From: Allium sativum
Taxonomy: Eukaryota > Streptophyta > Magnoliopsida > Asparagales > Amaryllidaceae
NCBI GenBank assembly: GCA_030737875.1
Contig: CM060919.1
Span: 804,929,160-804,993,159, forward strand
Length of the DNA stretch: 64,000 nt
Reading direction: 5' to 3'
Every line of letters starts with the position of its first letter. Positions within the stretch are counted from its first letter, which is position 1. The position numbers and the translations under genes are program-made. Positions 10,917 to 23,050 of the stretch are shown here, piece after piece. Below the pieces are notes generated by a model, which saw only the letters and a program-made list of their open reading frames with translations, had not been told where the DNA came from and did not search any database.

Positions 10917-13651
10917 TGTAACACCCCACCTCCGCTAGGGTCACTCACAAAGGGAATGCACTAGTTTTGGTGGAGCATTATCTAGGTAAACATGCACAGA
11001 GATATCACAAGACAGAACATAAATAAAGCAGCGGTAGAAATTAAAAACCAAATCTCATTACTTTCAAGAAAAGGGTCAAAACCTTATATATCCAAAGTAC
11101 AAATTGTCATTATTCCATTACATCAAGTTCTAAATAAAGAAGCATAAACTTAAGATAACAAAAGTAAATTATTCCCCAAAGATAGCAGGAGTGCAGCCAT
11201 AGCATAGCTCAAGACCAAACCGTACATGAGCTGACAGGAAGCAAGCTAAATCCAAGCTAAGAGTTAGAGTTTCCTCCCTGAGAACCTGGGGGGGGGGGGG
11301 ACGAAAGAAAAAGGGGCGAGAGAAAAAGGGTCAGTCATAAAGACTGGTAAGCCCTAGTGACTTTCAGTATAAAAACTAGTAAAGTTAACAAGACATGAAT
11401 AAACGGAGAGTAAACATAAGGATGATGATAAGTCTGGCATGATAACTAAGATAACAAGATAAATCAAGCCTAGCATCGCATATTCAAGATCGCTGCACCA
11501 ACTGTACTAGTATTCTAACCCATGTCAAGTATTAACCATGAAATGATGCCTTGGCCCAATATCATGAAATGACCCGTTACGGGGTCCTACAGTACGATCT
11601 ACTAATCGATCGGCTCCCTACAAGTTCTAGCTCGTCATGTGTCTGTGTCATACGGCCCAATCACGAAATGTAGTCACCTGTGCTAGGTCCACCATAGGGT
11701 GTATCAAGCCCTAGGGTGCCAACCATCGACACGAATCAAGCACGTACAGTGTAAACCTACTGGTGCCCAATGCCTGCTTTTTCAACTCCGGACTACGTGC
11801 ACGACCATAGTCCGCCTGAACCTAAAATGGCGCACCTACTCAGTCGTCGTTCTGGTCGCTTACAATCAGCCCAGTAATCGTGCCCCACCCTGCCTAGTCC
11901 CAGGGTATCGTGATACATCTAAGTGGGTTACTGCTGAAAAGGACCGCGTAACTAGGGTTTCTAATGGGTTAAGTGTTGTCATTCAAATTCGTGACTTAAC
12001 CCTACCAAATCATGTATCAAGTTGGTTAAGTGTGTTCAAGCGGTTCATAATTTAACCCTATCAAATCATCGTGTCAAATTGGTTAAGTATATTCAAGTGG
12101 TTCATGACTTAACCCTATCATGTAGCATTAATTCATTAATGCACCCCAACCTCTCACATTAGACTAGTTGTTTTGGTCACTGGATTTGCCGGGCGGTTCC
12201 GGGAAGATTTACACCACAACATAGTCTAACCTCGGGTTTTACGTGCGATATGACCAACTACCCACATTGGATCCTATTGTTTGCAGTCACTGGATTTGCC
12301 GGGCGGTTCCGGGCAGATTTACACTGCAAACTCAACCCAACCTCGAGTTAGCCATTTTCAAATTCATTCTAGCGTCATTCCCATGTTCAAGTTTTCATGT
12401 CAAGTTCATGTCCATATCCAGGTTCAAGTTATAACAATGTTCATGTTTCAAGTAAATTCAGGTTTTGCCTAATCTACCCAATCGCATTCCCATCGCACGT
12501 AAACTCGAATCGATACAAACAAATCTAATTAGGGGATAACATAGAATGAACTGGCATAAGGTGGCAAAAGTGATTATAAGTCAAGCATGGTATAACTTGA
12601 GATAAATGATCACAACAATACTGGCATATGGAATAGTGGTCTCAAATATCAATTCTAGCAAAATAGGGTGATAGTCATGGTAACAGTTGACATAAGATAA
12701 TAACCCCAAACTTGTGAATAACAACTGTTTCAACATCACAGGCATGAATATTATGGACATTTAGGGTTTTAGATCTACAACATGTATAGGCCCCAAATCA
12801 ATTTCATGCAAATATTCCTACAAGTCAAGATTCAAGATGAATAGATCCAAGGTGAACAAATAGTAGATCCAAATAATAGATCCAAAATGAACAATGATAG
12901 ATCCAAGATATACAATGATAGATCCAAGATAATTATCATACTTAGGTTCAATCTTGATTTACAACATGTCCATATTAAGTTTAAAGTTTAGATCTAAAAG
13001 TAACTGGGGCTTACAGATCGTGGTTAGAGAATTAGAAAACAAAGAGGCGATGTTGAATCTCGAGTCTAACAGAAATCCCCCAAACAGCATTACTCTACAC
13101 GTAGCCTTGTTGGAGAAGAAGCATTCCCTTTTCTCTAACTTTTCAACCAGAGTTTTAGCAGCATAAGGTCAGAGAGAATTTGTGTAGAGAGACTAGAGTT
13201 AGGGGCTGTTTATATAGGGTCAGGCCAAAGAATTTAGACAGAAATCGGACTAGAAACATCAGAGTGAATTCTGACTCAAAAATGGGCTCGGCAACCAGGT
13301 CGACACCCAGGTCGACTCTATGGTCGACCTGGTCCTGGGCAGGTCGACACTATGGTCGACCCCCAGGTCGACCTGGTCCTGGGCGGGAAATTTCCCGCCC
13401 AGTCCGTTCTGGGTTTGAATTCAAAATTTGAATTCGAATTCTGAGCTGTTTTGAACCTGAAAATTTCTGAAAACTTCGAAGGGTCATAACTTGGTCATAC
13501 AGACTCCGATTTTCAAAAACTCGGACTCGCTTCCAAGCAGAATTTCGAGACGAACGTAATGGCGTAACCCGTTGCCCTTGATTCTTATCTTAAAAATTAA
13601 TTCTGTCTTGATTTATGGTTATAACACGTAACAAAAATACGGGTTGTTACC
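10917..13651 (-). repeat. Element 1 3' LTR
   Basis: 2735 bp, paired with 18787-21521. On the minus strand it starts tgtaac (the first base is changed here, plus-strand gttacc) and ends in ...TTACA. It carries a TATA-like box at 13208-13216, a GTCGAC-rich stretch at 13304-13382, and a G run of 13 at 11288-11300 that is only 7 long in the partner LTR. Confidence 0.93.
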
Positions 13652-13664
13652 TTCTCCCCTCCTT
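13652..13664 (-). other. Element 1 polypurine tract
   Basis: The minus strand reads AAGGAGGGGAGAA directly before the 3' LTR, the expected second-strand primer. Element 2 has the same tract at 49147-49159. Confidence 0.85.
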
Positions 13665-14167
13665 AAAGGATTTCATCCCCAAAATCTAAGTTAGAAAGAA
13701 TATATCCTACCATCCAATCATCTATCTACTCAAAACATCATCCATAGGCAACCATTGTCCTTAAAAGATTTCTAGTGCTGTATGAACATATGCAGTAAGT
13801 GTGTGTGTATATGTACTTATCTAATGCAAAAGATCATGCGGTTACTGGTTCAGTAAACCTCCTTAATGCAAAATATGTTAGTGTAATGAGTCCAACATGT
13901 ATGCAAATTCCTAACATAATTTATAATCTCTACATGAGTGCACATAGCATTCATTCATATGCAACATCCAAGTGATAGCATAACAAGTTTCAACCATGTA
14001 CAAGTATAAGCACTCATGCATATGCAACATGAAAATGTGACTGAGCCGATCTAGTGCCTTATGTGTGTCATGCATCCACTAGCAACCACTTGCAACCACT
14101 TGCAACCACTTGCAAACATCAACCATAACATGTTTCAATAACATTCATCCATATGGTTCTACCTAAG
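13665..14167 (-). other. Element 1 3' untranslated region
   Basis: About 0.5 kb between integrase and the polypurine tract with no gene. It holds a gtgtgtgtgta microsatellite near 13800 and a 10-bp tandem repeat caaccacttg, about three copies, at 14083-14113. Confidence 0.7.
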
Positions 14168-17100
14168 GTTCTCAAGATAAGATCGAGAAGATAACAAGGC
14201 AAACATAGGTAGTAAAAGCATGATACGAAAGGTTTTCAAGTTTATAGGAAAAGAGATCGAGAATGTACCCTCAAAAAGAAATGGGTAAAGCGCGCGTATC
14301 TTCTCTTCGGTTTCCCAAGTTGCGTCTTCTTGGGCTTCACTCCACTGTACTTTAACTAGCTTGACTTCTCAATTCCTTAGTTTCTTGATTTCCGTTCCTA
14401 AGATACGAATCGGAACTCGCCTCAATGTTGCTTCTTTTTCCACTTCTACGCCTTCAAGGATGCTAGGCTCAACTACTTCGGCTGGCTCATGTAAGCACTT
14501 TCGGAGATGCGAGACGTGAAAGACATTGTGTACTCCGGTCAGCTTCTCGGGTAAGTCTACCTTATAGGCCATCTGCCCAATCCTCTCAGTGATAGGGAAT
14601 GGTCCTACGAACCTTGGTGCTAGCTTTCCACCCGCTCCAAAATGAACCACATTGCGTAAAGGAAAAACTTTTATAAAGACCATATCTCCGACTTCGAACT
14701 CTAGGTCTGTCCTTCTCTTGTCCGCATAAGATTTCTGTCTATCTTGGGCCGTCTTCATCCGTCTTCGTATCAACTCAATCTTCTCAGAAGTGTCCCTTAT
14801 CATGTCGGGCCCAAGTATAAGCCTGTCTGTCGTCTCCCACTAACAAGTTGGTGACTTGCACGGTCTTCCATACAAGGCTTCGAACGGTGCCATTCCTATG
14901 CTAGCTTGGTAGCTATTATTGTATGCAAACTCCACGAGAGGGAGATGGTCTTCCTAAGTACCACCAAAATCAAGAATGCATAGCCTCAAAAGATCCTCTA
15001 GTACCCTTTTTACCCTTTCGGTTTGTCCATCCATCTGTGGGTGATAGGCCGTGCTTAAACTTAGTCGTGTACCCAATGCTTATTGTAGATTATTCCAAAA
15101 CTGGCTAATGAAAATCGGGTCATGATCACTAACTACACTAGAAGGAACCCCGTGCAACCGTACTATCTCTCGAAGGTAAATAGACGCTAGCCATGATGCA
15201 GTCCTCTTGCTTTTCACCGGAATGAAGTGAGCACTTTTCGTGAGTCTATCAACTATGACCCATATGCTAGTATTTCCCTTCCTTGACCTAGGCAGTCCAT
15301 CCAAGAAATCCATCGAGATACTCTCCCATTTCCATTGCGGAATCTCCAAAGGATGTAATAGCCCACTGGGCTTCTTCGACTCGGCCTTTACTTGTTGGCA
15401 CACCATGCACTTCGAAACAAACTCTGCCACGTCCTTTTTCATTCCAGGCCAAAAGAAATTGCATTTCATATCCCTGTACATCTTATCCCCTCCGGGATGT
15501 ATGGCCATCTTCGAGTGATGCGCCTCCTCGAGGACTTTCCTTACTAAGTCTCCCACTTGTGGGACACATAGCCTTCCATCATGCCTTAGCCATCCCTTGT
15601 CATCTATGGCATACCTACCGAGGTGACTTGACGTCTCACCACTAATCAGCTTGTCCATGATTTTGACTATCTGTAGGCCTTCCTTCTGTGAAGTCCCTAC
15701 TTGATCTAGGAGTGTAGGTCTTAACTCAAGAGATGCTAGCGTAGCAGCCAATGACTCAACAGCAGGTGTAAAATCAAAGGTTGCTATAAACTCAAGGTTT
15801 TTCCTTTCAACAAACAAGGGGCTCAAAGTCAACCTTTTTCTACTTAGCGCGTCCGCCACCACGTTACCCTTGCCAGGGGTATAAGCTATATTGAAGTCAT
15901 ATGATGCCAAGAATTCCATCCACCTCTGCTGTCTTAGATTCAAATCTTTTTGCGAAAAGAGGTACTTAAGTGATTTGTGATCAGTGTACAGCTCGAACTT
16001 TTCACCTAGAAGATAGTGGCGCCAAGCCTTAAGCGCAAAAACAATCGCGGCCAACTCCAAGTCATGTGTGGGATAGTTTTTCTCATGAACTTTAAGTTGT
16101 CTGCCCCCGTAGCATATCACTCTTCCATCTTGCATTAAGACAACGCCTAATCCTGTGCAGCACGCATCTGTGTACACCATAAACATCTTGCCTCCTTCGG
16201 GTAATGCCAAAACTGGAGTTGCTGTAAGGGCTATCTTAATCCTTTGAAAAGCAACGTCACACTCTATGTCCCATGCAAAAGCTAGGTTCTTCTTTGTTAA
16301 CTTAGTAAGAGGGGCTGAAATCTTAGCGAAGTCCTTAATGAACTTCCTGTAGTATCCCGCCAAACCAAGAAAGCTTCTCACCTCCATTGCGTTCTTAGGA
16401 ATTTTCCAGTCTTGCACTGCAACTACCTTTGCGGGGTCCACGGCTATGCCTTGCTTAGAAACTACATGTCCAAGAAACCGAACTTCCTTCCTCCCAAAAT
16501 GGCATTCGGGGAACTTAGCCTTTAACTGGTGTACTCTAAGCGTATCCATGACTTCCTTGAGATGCCTAGCATGCTCTTCTTCATCTTTTGAGAAGATCAA
16601 AATATCGTCCACAAAAGCCACCAAAAACTTGTTAAGGAACTCCCGAAACACCCTACTTATCAAATATACAAAGTACGCGGGTGCATTCATTAACCCAAAA
16701 GGCATGACGAGCCATTCAAAAAATCCATCTGGAGTCCTAAACACAGTTTTGTCAATGCTATCCTCAGCCACTCTAAGCTGATGGAATCCTGTGGCTAGAT
16801 CGAGTTGAGAGAAAACAGATGCTCCCACAAGCTGGTCAAACAAATCGTCGATTCTTGGCAGTGGGTGCCTATTCTTCTTTGTCAGCTTGTTTAACTCACG
16901 ATAATCCACACACAGAAGAAGCGAACCATCCGCCTTAATAGCGAATACCACCGGAGCACCCCATTCAGAAATGCTTCGTCTTATGAATTTTTTTTCAAGC
17001 AACTCCTTAACTTGTTTACTGAGCTCTCTTCTTTCTCGCGGGGCCATGTGCCTAACGGGCAATGAAACTGGCTTGGCATTATCAACAAGATAAATTCAGA

Positions 17101-17659
17101 AGTCTATCTCGCGTTTAGGAGGTAACCCCTTCACCTCATCAAAGACATCTGGATATTCTCGGACCACTCTTACAGATTGCAAATTGTCGATGGACGAGTC
17201 AAGAGATTCGAGATAACACAACATGACCGGACCCTTAGGGTTACATGAAATTTCGAGGGTATTACCAAGGCGAGTCATGAGCCTCACTACCCTTCGTTCA
17301 CAATCAAGAATGGCTCCATAATTGGACAGCCAATCCATACCTAGGATCAAACCGTATCCCATAAATCCGAGAACATAAGCATTACACGTGAATTCTACGC
17401 TTAAAATAGAAATCCTCAAATCCACACAAATCATAGATAAATGAGCGGAGCCCCCAATTGGATTTGAAACACTAATGGGATCCTCAACTAGACTAGTACT
17501 TAGGTGCAGAATTTCAACAATATCAGAAGAAATAAAAGTATGCGATGCGCCAGAGTCAAATAAGGTTCGAACAGGAAATTCAGAAATGTAAACAAGGCTT
17601 TCTACAGAAATATTACTACCTCGGTCAAGACCTGGAGTGGTGTTGAGAGCATGTAACTG
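14168..17659 (-). pseudogene. pol: Element 1 pol (protease-RT-RNase H-integrase), broken
   Basis: Protease has FDSGAS near 17560. A stop interrupts at about 17096. The longest open part is 15080-17062 (660 codons). In it the reverse transcriptase has FVDD at residues 150-153, RNase H has YTDA near residue 295 and [10 protein letters not shown] near 360, and the integrase zinc region (HHSK..HPGG..C..C) lies near 510-560, with DFLDGLP and SDHD of the catalytic core. A stop after WNNLQ and further stops in the integrase core (FGGT-stop-EDHLP, PTC-stop) break the frame. It reopens at 14369-14803 with FHVSHLRKCL. A last stop (LRN-stop) precedes the chromodomain-like tail LVKVQW...ATWETEE. This copy cannot make a full polyprotein. 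Confidence 0.93.
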
Positions 17660-18610
17660 CCCTCCAGAAGGTCCTGCTCGCTGGGTCTGCCCTTGCCCTT
17701 GTCCTTGCTTCTTAGAGCAATCCTTACTGAAGTGTCCATTATCACCACAATGAAATCATTCACCCAACTTTCTCTTCTTCCTTCTACAGTCTTTAGCTAG
17801 ATGTCCCGTAATACCACAAAAGTTGCACTTCCTTGTCTCACGTGGTTTGTTAGCATTGTTGTTGTTGTTCTTGTTATTCTTGTTATTCATGTTGCCTCCC
17901 TTCTTGATGTCAACCTTCTTATTCTGAGTCTCATTAAGCTTAACCTCCTTCTTGCTATTCTTATCTTCCTCATGAAGTATGGCCATATCCACCAAGCTTT
18001 CAAAGGTCGCCCCCATGGGTATATGAGTTATGGCCAAACTGTGTAGTGGCTCGTTCAGTCCTCGAGCAAAGCGTACAGCCTTCTTCTGGGCCGTATTGAC
18101 CAAGTCCAAACCGATCCGAACCTATTCACGTACTCCCTAACAGACATGTCCCCTTGCTTGAGTGCTAATAACCACTCCATCTGAAGGTTCTCTTCTGCTG
18201 ACGATAAGAATTTAAGCCCAAACCTCTCTCTAAAGTCTGCCCAAATCTCAACTGGCCTGGTAGCGTTGGTGACTTCCCACCAAAATGCAGCTTCCTCTTT
18301 CAACAACCATGCTGCCAACTGAACTTTCCTATGATCCTCTACATCGAAGATAACAAACAAGTCTTCAGTCTCCTTTAGCCAGTTTTGTGCCTCAACGAAG
18401 GTTTCAGTTCCAACGAAGTTCTTGCCGCCCATTGCTTTAAAGTCTTTGCATATTTTGGCAAAGGCATTACCAGGAGGAGGAGGAAATGCGGCCACTGGGG
18501 GAGGAGGAGGAGGGATGTCTGCCGGGCCCGTGCCGTTGGCCCATAGCTTCCAAGTATCTTTGGAACCATCCAGGTACGGGTACTCCCTCAGGAAGGTTAA
18601 GGTCAGACAT
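17660..18610 (-). pseudogene. gag: Element 1 gag, frameshifted
   Basis: The start ATG at 18610 gives MSDLNLPEGVPVPGWFQRYL, matching element 2 Gag. A frameshift in the proline-rich run near 18500 moves the frame to 18055-18495 (FKAMGGKNFVGTETF, the retrotransposon-gag domain). A second shift near 18110 moves it to 17756-18109, which carries the CCHC zinc knuckle CNFCGITGHLAKDC. A TGA then separates a second knuckle (FHCGDNGHFSKDC). Gag would form the nucleocapsid and bind the RNA genome. This copy is non-functional. The boundary with protease is approximate because family polyproteins are usually one frame. Confidence 0.9.
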
Positions 18611-18771
18611 GCTGAAAAACGAAAAGAAAAAGATTCAAATGAGGAAACAAAGGAAAGTGCTAATGGCTTTTGGGGAATAGCCTTTTCTTGAAAAATGCTT
18701 CTTTATAAATGGTTTTGAAAATAGTTTCAGAAGGTTTTTTTTGAAACTTTTGCCCAGTCTGGTAACTTTCT

Positions 18772-18783
18772 GCTCTGATACCA
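18772..18783 (-). other. Element 1 primer binding site (tRNA-iMet)
   Basis: The minus strand reads TGGTATCAGAGC, complementary to the 3' end of plant initiator methionine tRNA, three bases inside the 5' LTR. This fixes the minus-strand orientation. Confidence 0.93.
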
Positions 18784-18786
18784 AAA

Positions 18787-21521
18787 TGTAACACCACACC
18801 TCCGCTAGGGTCACTCACAAAGGGAATGCACTAGTTTTGGTGGAGCATTATCTAGGTAAACATGCATAGAGATATCACAAGACAGAACATAAATAAAGCA
18901 GCGGTAGAAATTAAAAACCAAATCTCATTACTTTCAAGAAAAGGGTCAAAACCTTATATATCCAAAGTATAAATTATCATTATTCCATTACATCAAATTC
19001 TAAATAAAGAAGCATAAACTTAAGATAACAAAAGTAAATTATTCCCCAAAGATAGCAGGAGTGCAACCATAGCATAGCTCAAGACCAAACCGTACATGAG
19101 CTGACAGAAAGCAAGCTAAATCCAAGCTAAGAGCTAGAGTTTCCTCCCTGAGAACCTGGAGGGGGGGAACGAAAGAAAAAGGGGTGAGAGAAAAAGGGTC
19201 AGTCATAAAGACTGGTAAGCCCTAGTGACTTTTAGTATAAAAACTAGTAAAGTTAATAAGACATGAATAAACGGAGAGTAAACATAAGGATGATGATAAG
19301 TCTGGCATGATAACTAAGATAACAAGATAAATCAAGTCTAGCAGCGCATATTCAAGATTCGCTGCACCAACTGTACTAGTATTCTAACCCATGTCAAGTA
19401 TTAACCACGAAATGATCCCTTGGCCCAATATCATGAAATGACCCATTACGGGGTCCAACAGTACGATCTACTAATCGATCGGCTCCCTAGAAGTTCTAGC
19501 TCGTCATGTGTCTGTGTCATACGACCCAATCACGAAATCTAGTCACCTGTGCTAGGTCCACTATAGGGTGTATCAAGCCCTAGGGTGCCAACCATCGACA
19601 CGAATCAAGCACACACAGTGTAAACCTACTGGTGCACAATGCCTGCTTTTTCAACTCCGGACTACGTGCACGACCATAATCCGCCTGAACCTACAATGGA
19701 GCACATATTCAGCCGTCGTTCTGGTCGCTTACAATCAGCCCAGTAATCGTGCCCCACCCTGCCTAGTCCCAGGGTATCGTGATACATCTAAGTGGGTTAC
19801 TGCTGAAAAGGACCGCGTAAATAGGGTTTCTAATGGGTTGAGTGTTGTCATTCAAATTCGTGACTTAACCCTACCAAATCATGTATCAAGTTGGTTAAGT
19901 GTGTTCAAGCGGTTCATGACTTAATCCTATCAAATCATCGTGTCAAATTGGTTAAGTATATTCAAGTGGTTCATGACTTAACCCTATCATGTGGCATTAA
20001 TTCATTAATGCACCCCAACCTCTCACATTAGACTAGTTGTTGTGGTCACTGGATTTGCCGGGCGGTTCCGGGCAGATTTACACCCCAACATAGTCTAACC
20101 TCGGGTTTTACGTGCGATATGACCAACTACCCACATTGGATCCTATTGTTTGCAGTCACTGGATTTGCCGGGCGGTTCCGGGCATATTTACACTGCAAAC
20201 TCAACCCATCCTCGTGTTGGCCATTTTCAAATTCATTCTAGCGTCATGCCCATGTTCAAGTTTTCATGTCAAGTTCATGTCCATATCCAGGTTCAAATTA
20301 TAACAATGTTCATGTTTCAAGTAAATTCAGGTTTTGCCTAATCTACCCAATCGCATTCCCATCGCACGTAAACTCGAATCGATACAAACAAATCTAATTA
20401 AGGGATAACATAGAAAGAACTGGCATAAGGTGGCAAAAGTGATTACAAGTCAAGCATGGTATAACTTGAGATAAATGATTAAAACAATACTGGCATATGG
20501 AATTGTGGTCTCAAATATCAAATCTAGCAAAATAGGGTGATAGTCATGGTAACAGTTGACATAAGATAATAACCCCAAACTTGTGAATAACAACTGTTTC
20601 AACATCACAGGCATGAATATTATGGACATTTAGGGTTTTAGATCTATAACATGTATAGACCCTAAATCAATTTCATGCAAATATTCCTACAAGTCAAGAT
20701 TCAAGATGAATAGATCCAAGGTGAACAAATAGTAGATCCAAATAATAGATCCAAAATGAACAATGATAGATCCAAGATATACAATGACAGATCCAAAATA
20801 ATTATCATACTTAGGTTCAATCTCGATTTACAACATGTCCATATTAAGTTTAAAGTTTAGATCTAAAAGTAACTGGGGCTTACAGATCGTGGTTAGAGAT
20901 TTAGAAAACAAAGAGGCGATGTTGAATCTCGAGTCTAACAGAAATCCCCCAAACAGCAATACTCTACACGTAGCCTTGTTGGAGAAGAAGCAATCCCTTT
21001 TCTCTATCTTTTCAACCAGAGTTTTAGCAGCAAAAGTTCAGAGAGAATTTGTGTAGAGAGACTAGAGTTAGGGGCTATTTATATAGGGTCAGGCCAACGA
21101 ATTTAGACAGAAATCGGACTAGAAACATCAGAGTGAATTTTGACTCAAAAATGGGCTCGGCAACCAGGTCGACACCCAGGTCGACTCTATGGTCGACCTG
21201 GTCCTGGGCAGGTCGACACTATGGTCGACCCCCAGGTCGACCTAGTCCTGGGCGGGAAATTTCTCGCCCAGTCCGTTCTGGGGTTTGAATTTGATATTTG
21301 AATTCGAATTCTGAGCTGTTTTGAACTTGAAAATTTCTGAAAACTTCGAAGGGTCATAACTTGGTCATACGGACTCCGATTTTCGAAAACTCAGACTCGT
21401 TTCCAAGTAGAATTTCGAGATGAACGTAATGGCGTAACCCGTTGCCCTTGATTCTTATCTTAAAAACTAATTCTTTCTTGATTTATGGTTATAACATGTT
21501 ATAAAAATACGGGTTGTTACA
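18787..21521 (-). repeat. Element 1 5' LTR
   Basis: 2735 bp. The minus strand runs TGTAACAACCCG to the primer-site side. It differs from the 3' LTR by scattered transitions and small indels, a few percent by eye. Confidence 0.93.
21078..21250 (-). promoter_or_regulatory. Element 1 LTR promoter with GTCGAC array
   Basis: A minus-strand TATA box (TATATAA, 21080-21086) is followed by a leader. Upstream of it, at 21164-21250, are repeated ccaggtcgac / gtcgacctgg motifs in both orientations. The same arrangement occurs in element 2, suggesting an upstream activator or enhancer. Function is inferred from position only. Confidence 0.6.
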
Positions 21522-21959
21522 ATCCTAATACCCGTGTGGGGTTTCAGTCAACAAACATAAATTTTTATTTATGTAGTTGGGCGATGTGTAAAATTTATCG
21601 TCCCAATCAATATCAGTCAAATCAGTGTACATAAACAAATCGTCTGAATTGTAAATGAATATTTGTCTATTCACATTCACGTTAAATTTATATTTTTAAC
21701 GATAAATAATTTATTTCAACACATGAATATATTTCCATCTATTTCACATCACAATCAATTTTCACAACATAACAAAATCAAACAAGTCATCCATGGTCTG
21801 TGGACGTCGGGTGTCAGGGGCTGTTAAGCACTGTCTGCATCCTAGTATATATTTTTAACTAGAAAGCAAGAATTAAAGTGAGAAGTTCTCACCAATTAGC
21901 TCAACCAAACGCCACGACTCTTCATATGTAGGAAATCTTCGCCACTCGCCTTTTATCAC

Positions 21960-22680
21960 TTTCGTAGTCCGTATACACTACATATATAAAAATCACATTT
22001 TTATGATATCACTTCATGTATAAAAATTTACTTTTATGTCGCTACTTTAAAATAGGAATCACATTTTATAAGTTCTCTTTCCATATAAAGATCATATTTT
22101 TATCGTCATTTCTAATATATAAAAATCATATTTTGATTATGCTACTATGTAGATAAAAATCACATTTTTATCTACTAAAGATTATATATTTTTTTCATAA
22201 CTAAAAATCATAACTTTCAAGCGATAAAAAATCCAATCTTTCCTCTTGTAAAAACCAAATCTCTATATGGTAAAAAATCACATTTTTACTTCTTTGCTAT
22301 ATGTATAAAGATCAATTTTTTTTTATTATTCCTATGATATAAAAATCATATTTTTATTTTGATATTCTTGAAATAAAAGTCATATTTATAACGATGTTTA
22401 CACAACAAAAATCCTATCTTTTCTATGTGATTAACTATATAAAAATCCGATCTTTTCTATGTGGTTAACTATATAAAAATCCGATCTTTTCTATGTGATT
22501 AACTATATAAAAATCCGATCTTTTCTATGTTAAAAAATCACGTCTTTCCTCTAATAAAAATCTATCCTTTTAAATTAAAAATCAATTCTTTTTGCTCATA
22601 AAAATCATTTCTTTTTGTTCAATGATGATTTATTTACAATAAAACACATTTTAAAACAATGCTCCTTCATTGTAAATTAA
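21960..22680 (-). repeat. Hairpin-rich AT array in the complete family-X copy
   Basis: Units with aaaaatcacatttttat and aaaaatccgatctttt. ctatgtg recurs at 22423, 22457, 22491 and 22525, an exact 34-bp period. It sits between a GC-rich exon-like block and a GTGAGAACTT site in minus orientation. Confidence 0.8.
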
Positions 22681-22722
22681 ACTAACTGCGAAATAAATAA
22701 ATAAATCAAGAAAAATAGGAAA

Positions 22723-23050
22723 GCTCACATTTTTCAAAGGTGGTGGAAGTGGAGGATGGCATAGGTAGGGTCAGACGTCGGAGGTGGCGGCGGATGGCCT
22801 CCCCAAGGATGGCGGCGGAGCTATAGGGTCTGGGCGATTGGATTTTGCGACCTAGAGGGGTTTCAAATTGATTTGGGGCTAATGGGGGAGGGTGCTCGCG
22901 CTAGAGAGAGGGAACGGGAGGAGGAGGTCGTGGTTGGGTGGGGCCCTGCTTGGGCGGTGGCGCATGGAGGGGGCATCGATAGGAGGAGGCGACTGGAGGA
23001 CCCGTTGCTCCTCTTTTTTTTTATTTGAGTTTGAACGGGGAGAGAGAAAG
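22723..23050 (-). other. GC-rich exon-like block of family X with GTGAG site
   Basis: A sharply GC-rich block (clusters such as ggtggcggcgg on the plus strand) in AT-rich surroundings. In minus orientation it follows an AT-rich promoter-like region and ends near GTGAGC (about 22723), which would suit a 5' splice site. Blocks of the same kind occur in copies A, B, E and F. The transcribed-leader interpretation is inference. Confidence 0.4.

Larger units (their letters stand above)
10917..21521 (-). mobile_element. Element 1: Tekay/Del-like Ty3/gypsy retrotransposon
   Basis: A 10.6-kb element on the minus strand: 5' LTR 18787-21521, initiator-Met primer site 18772-18783, broken gag, broken pol in the order protease, reverse transcriptase, RNase H, integrase, a polypurine tract, and 3' LTR 10917-13651. 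The target duplication is atccc (10912-10916) and atcct (21522-21526). The sequence cattaggatgatatttg in copy E fits atcct as the original. Long LTRs and the LVKVQW...ATWE motif at the integrase C-terminus place it in the Tekay chromovirus group. LTRs differ by a few percent, so the insertion is not recent. It sits inside the complete family-X copy. Confidence 0.92.

Noticed and set aside
11699..12434. Short plus-strand frames in the element 1 LTR, repeated at 19568-20303
   Set aside because: They recur because the LTR recurs, and lie antisense to the element; no coding signal beyond that.
18772..18783. tRNA gene
   Set aside because: Only the 3'-end complement is present, next to an LTR; a primer binding site.
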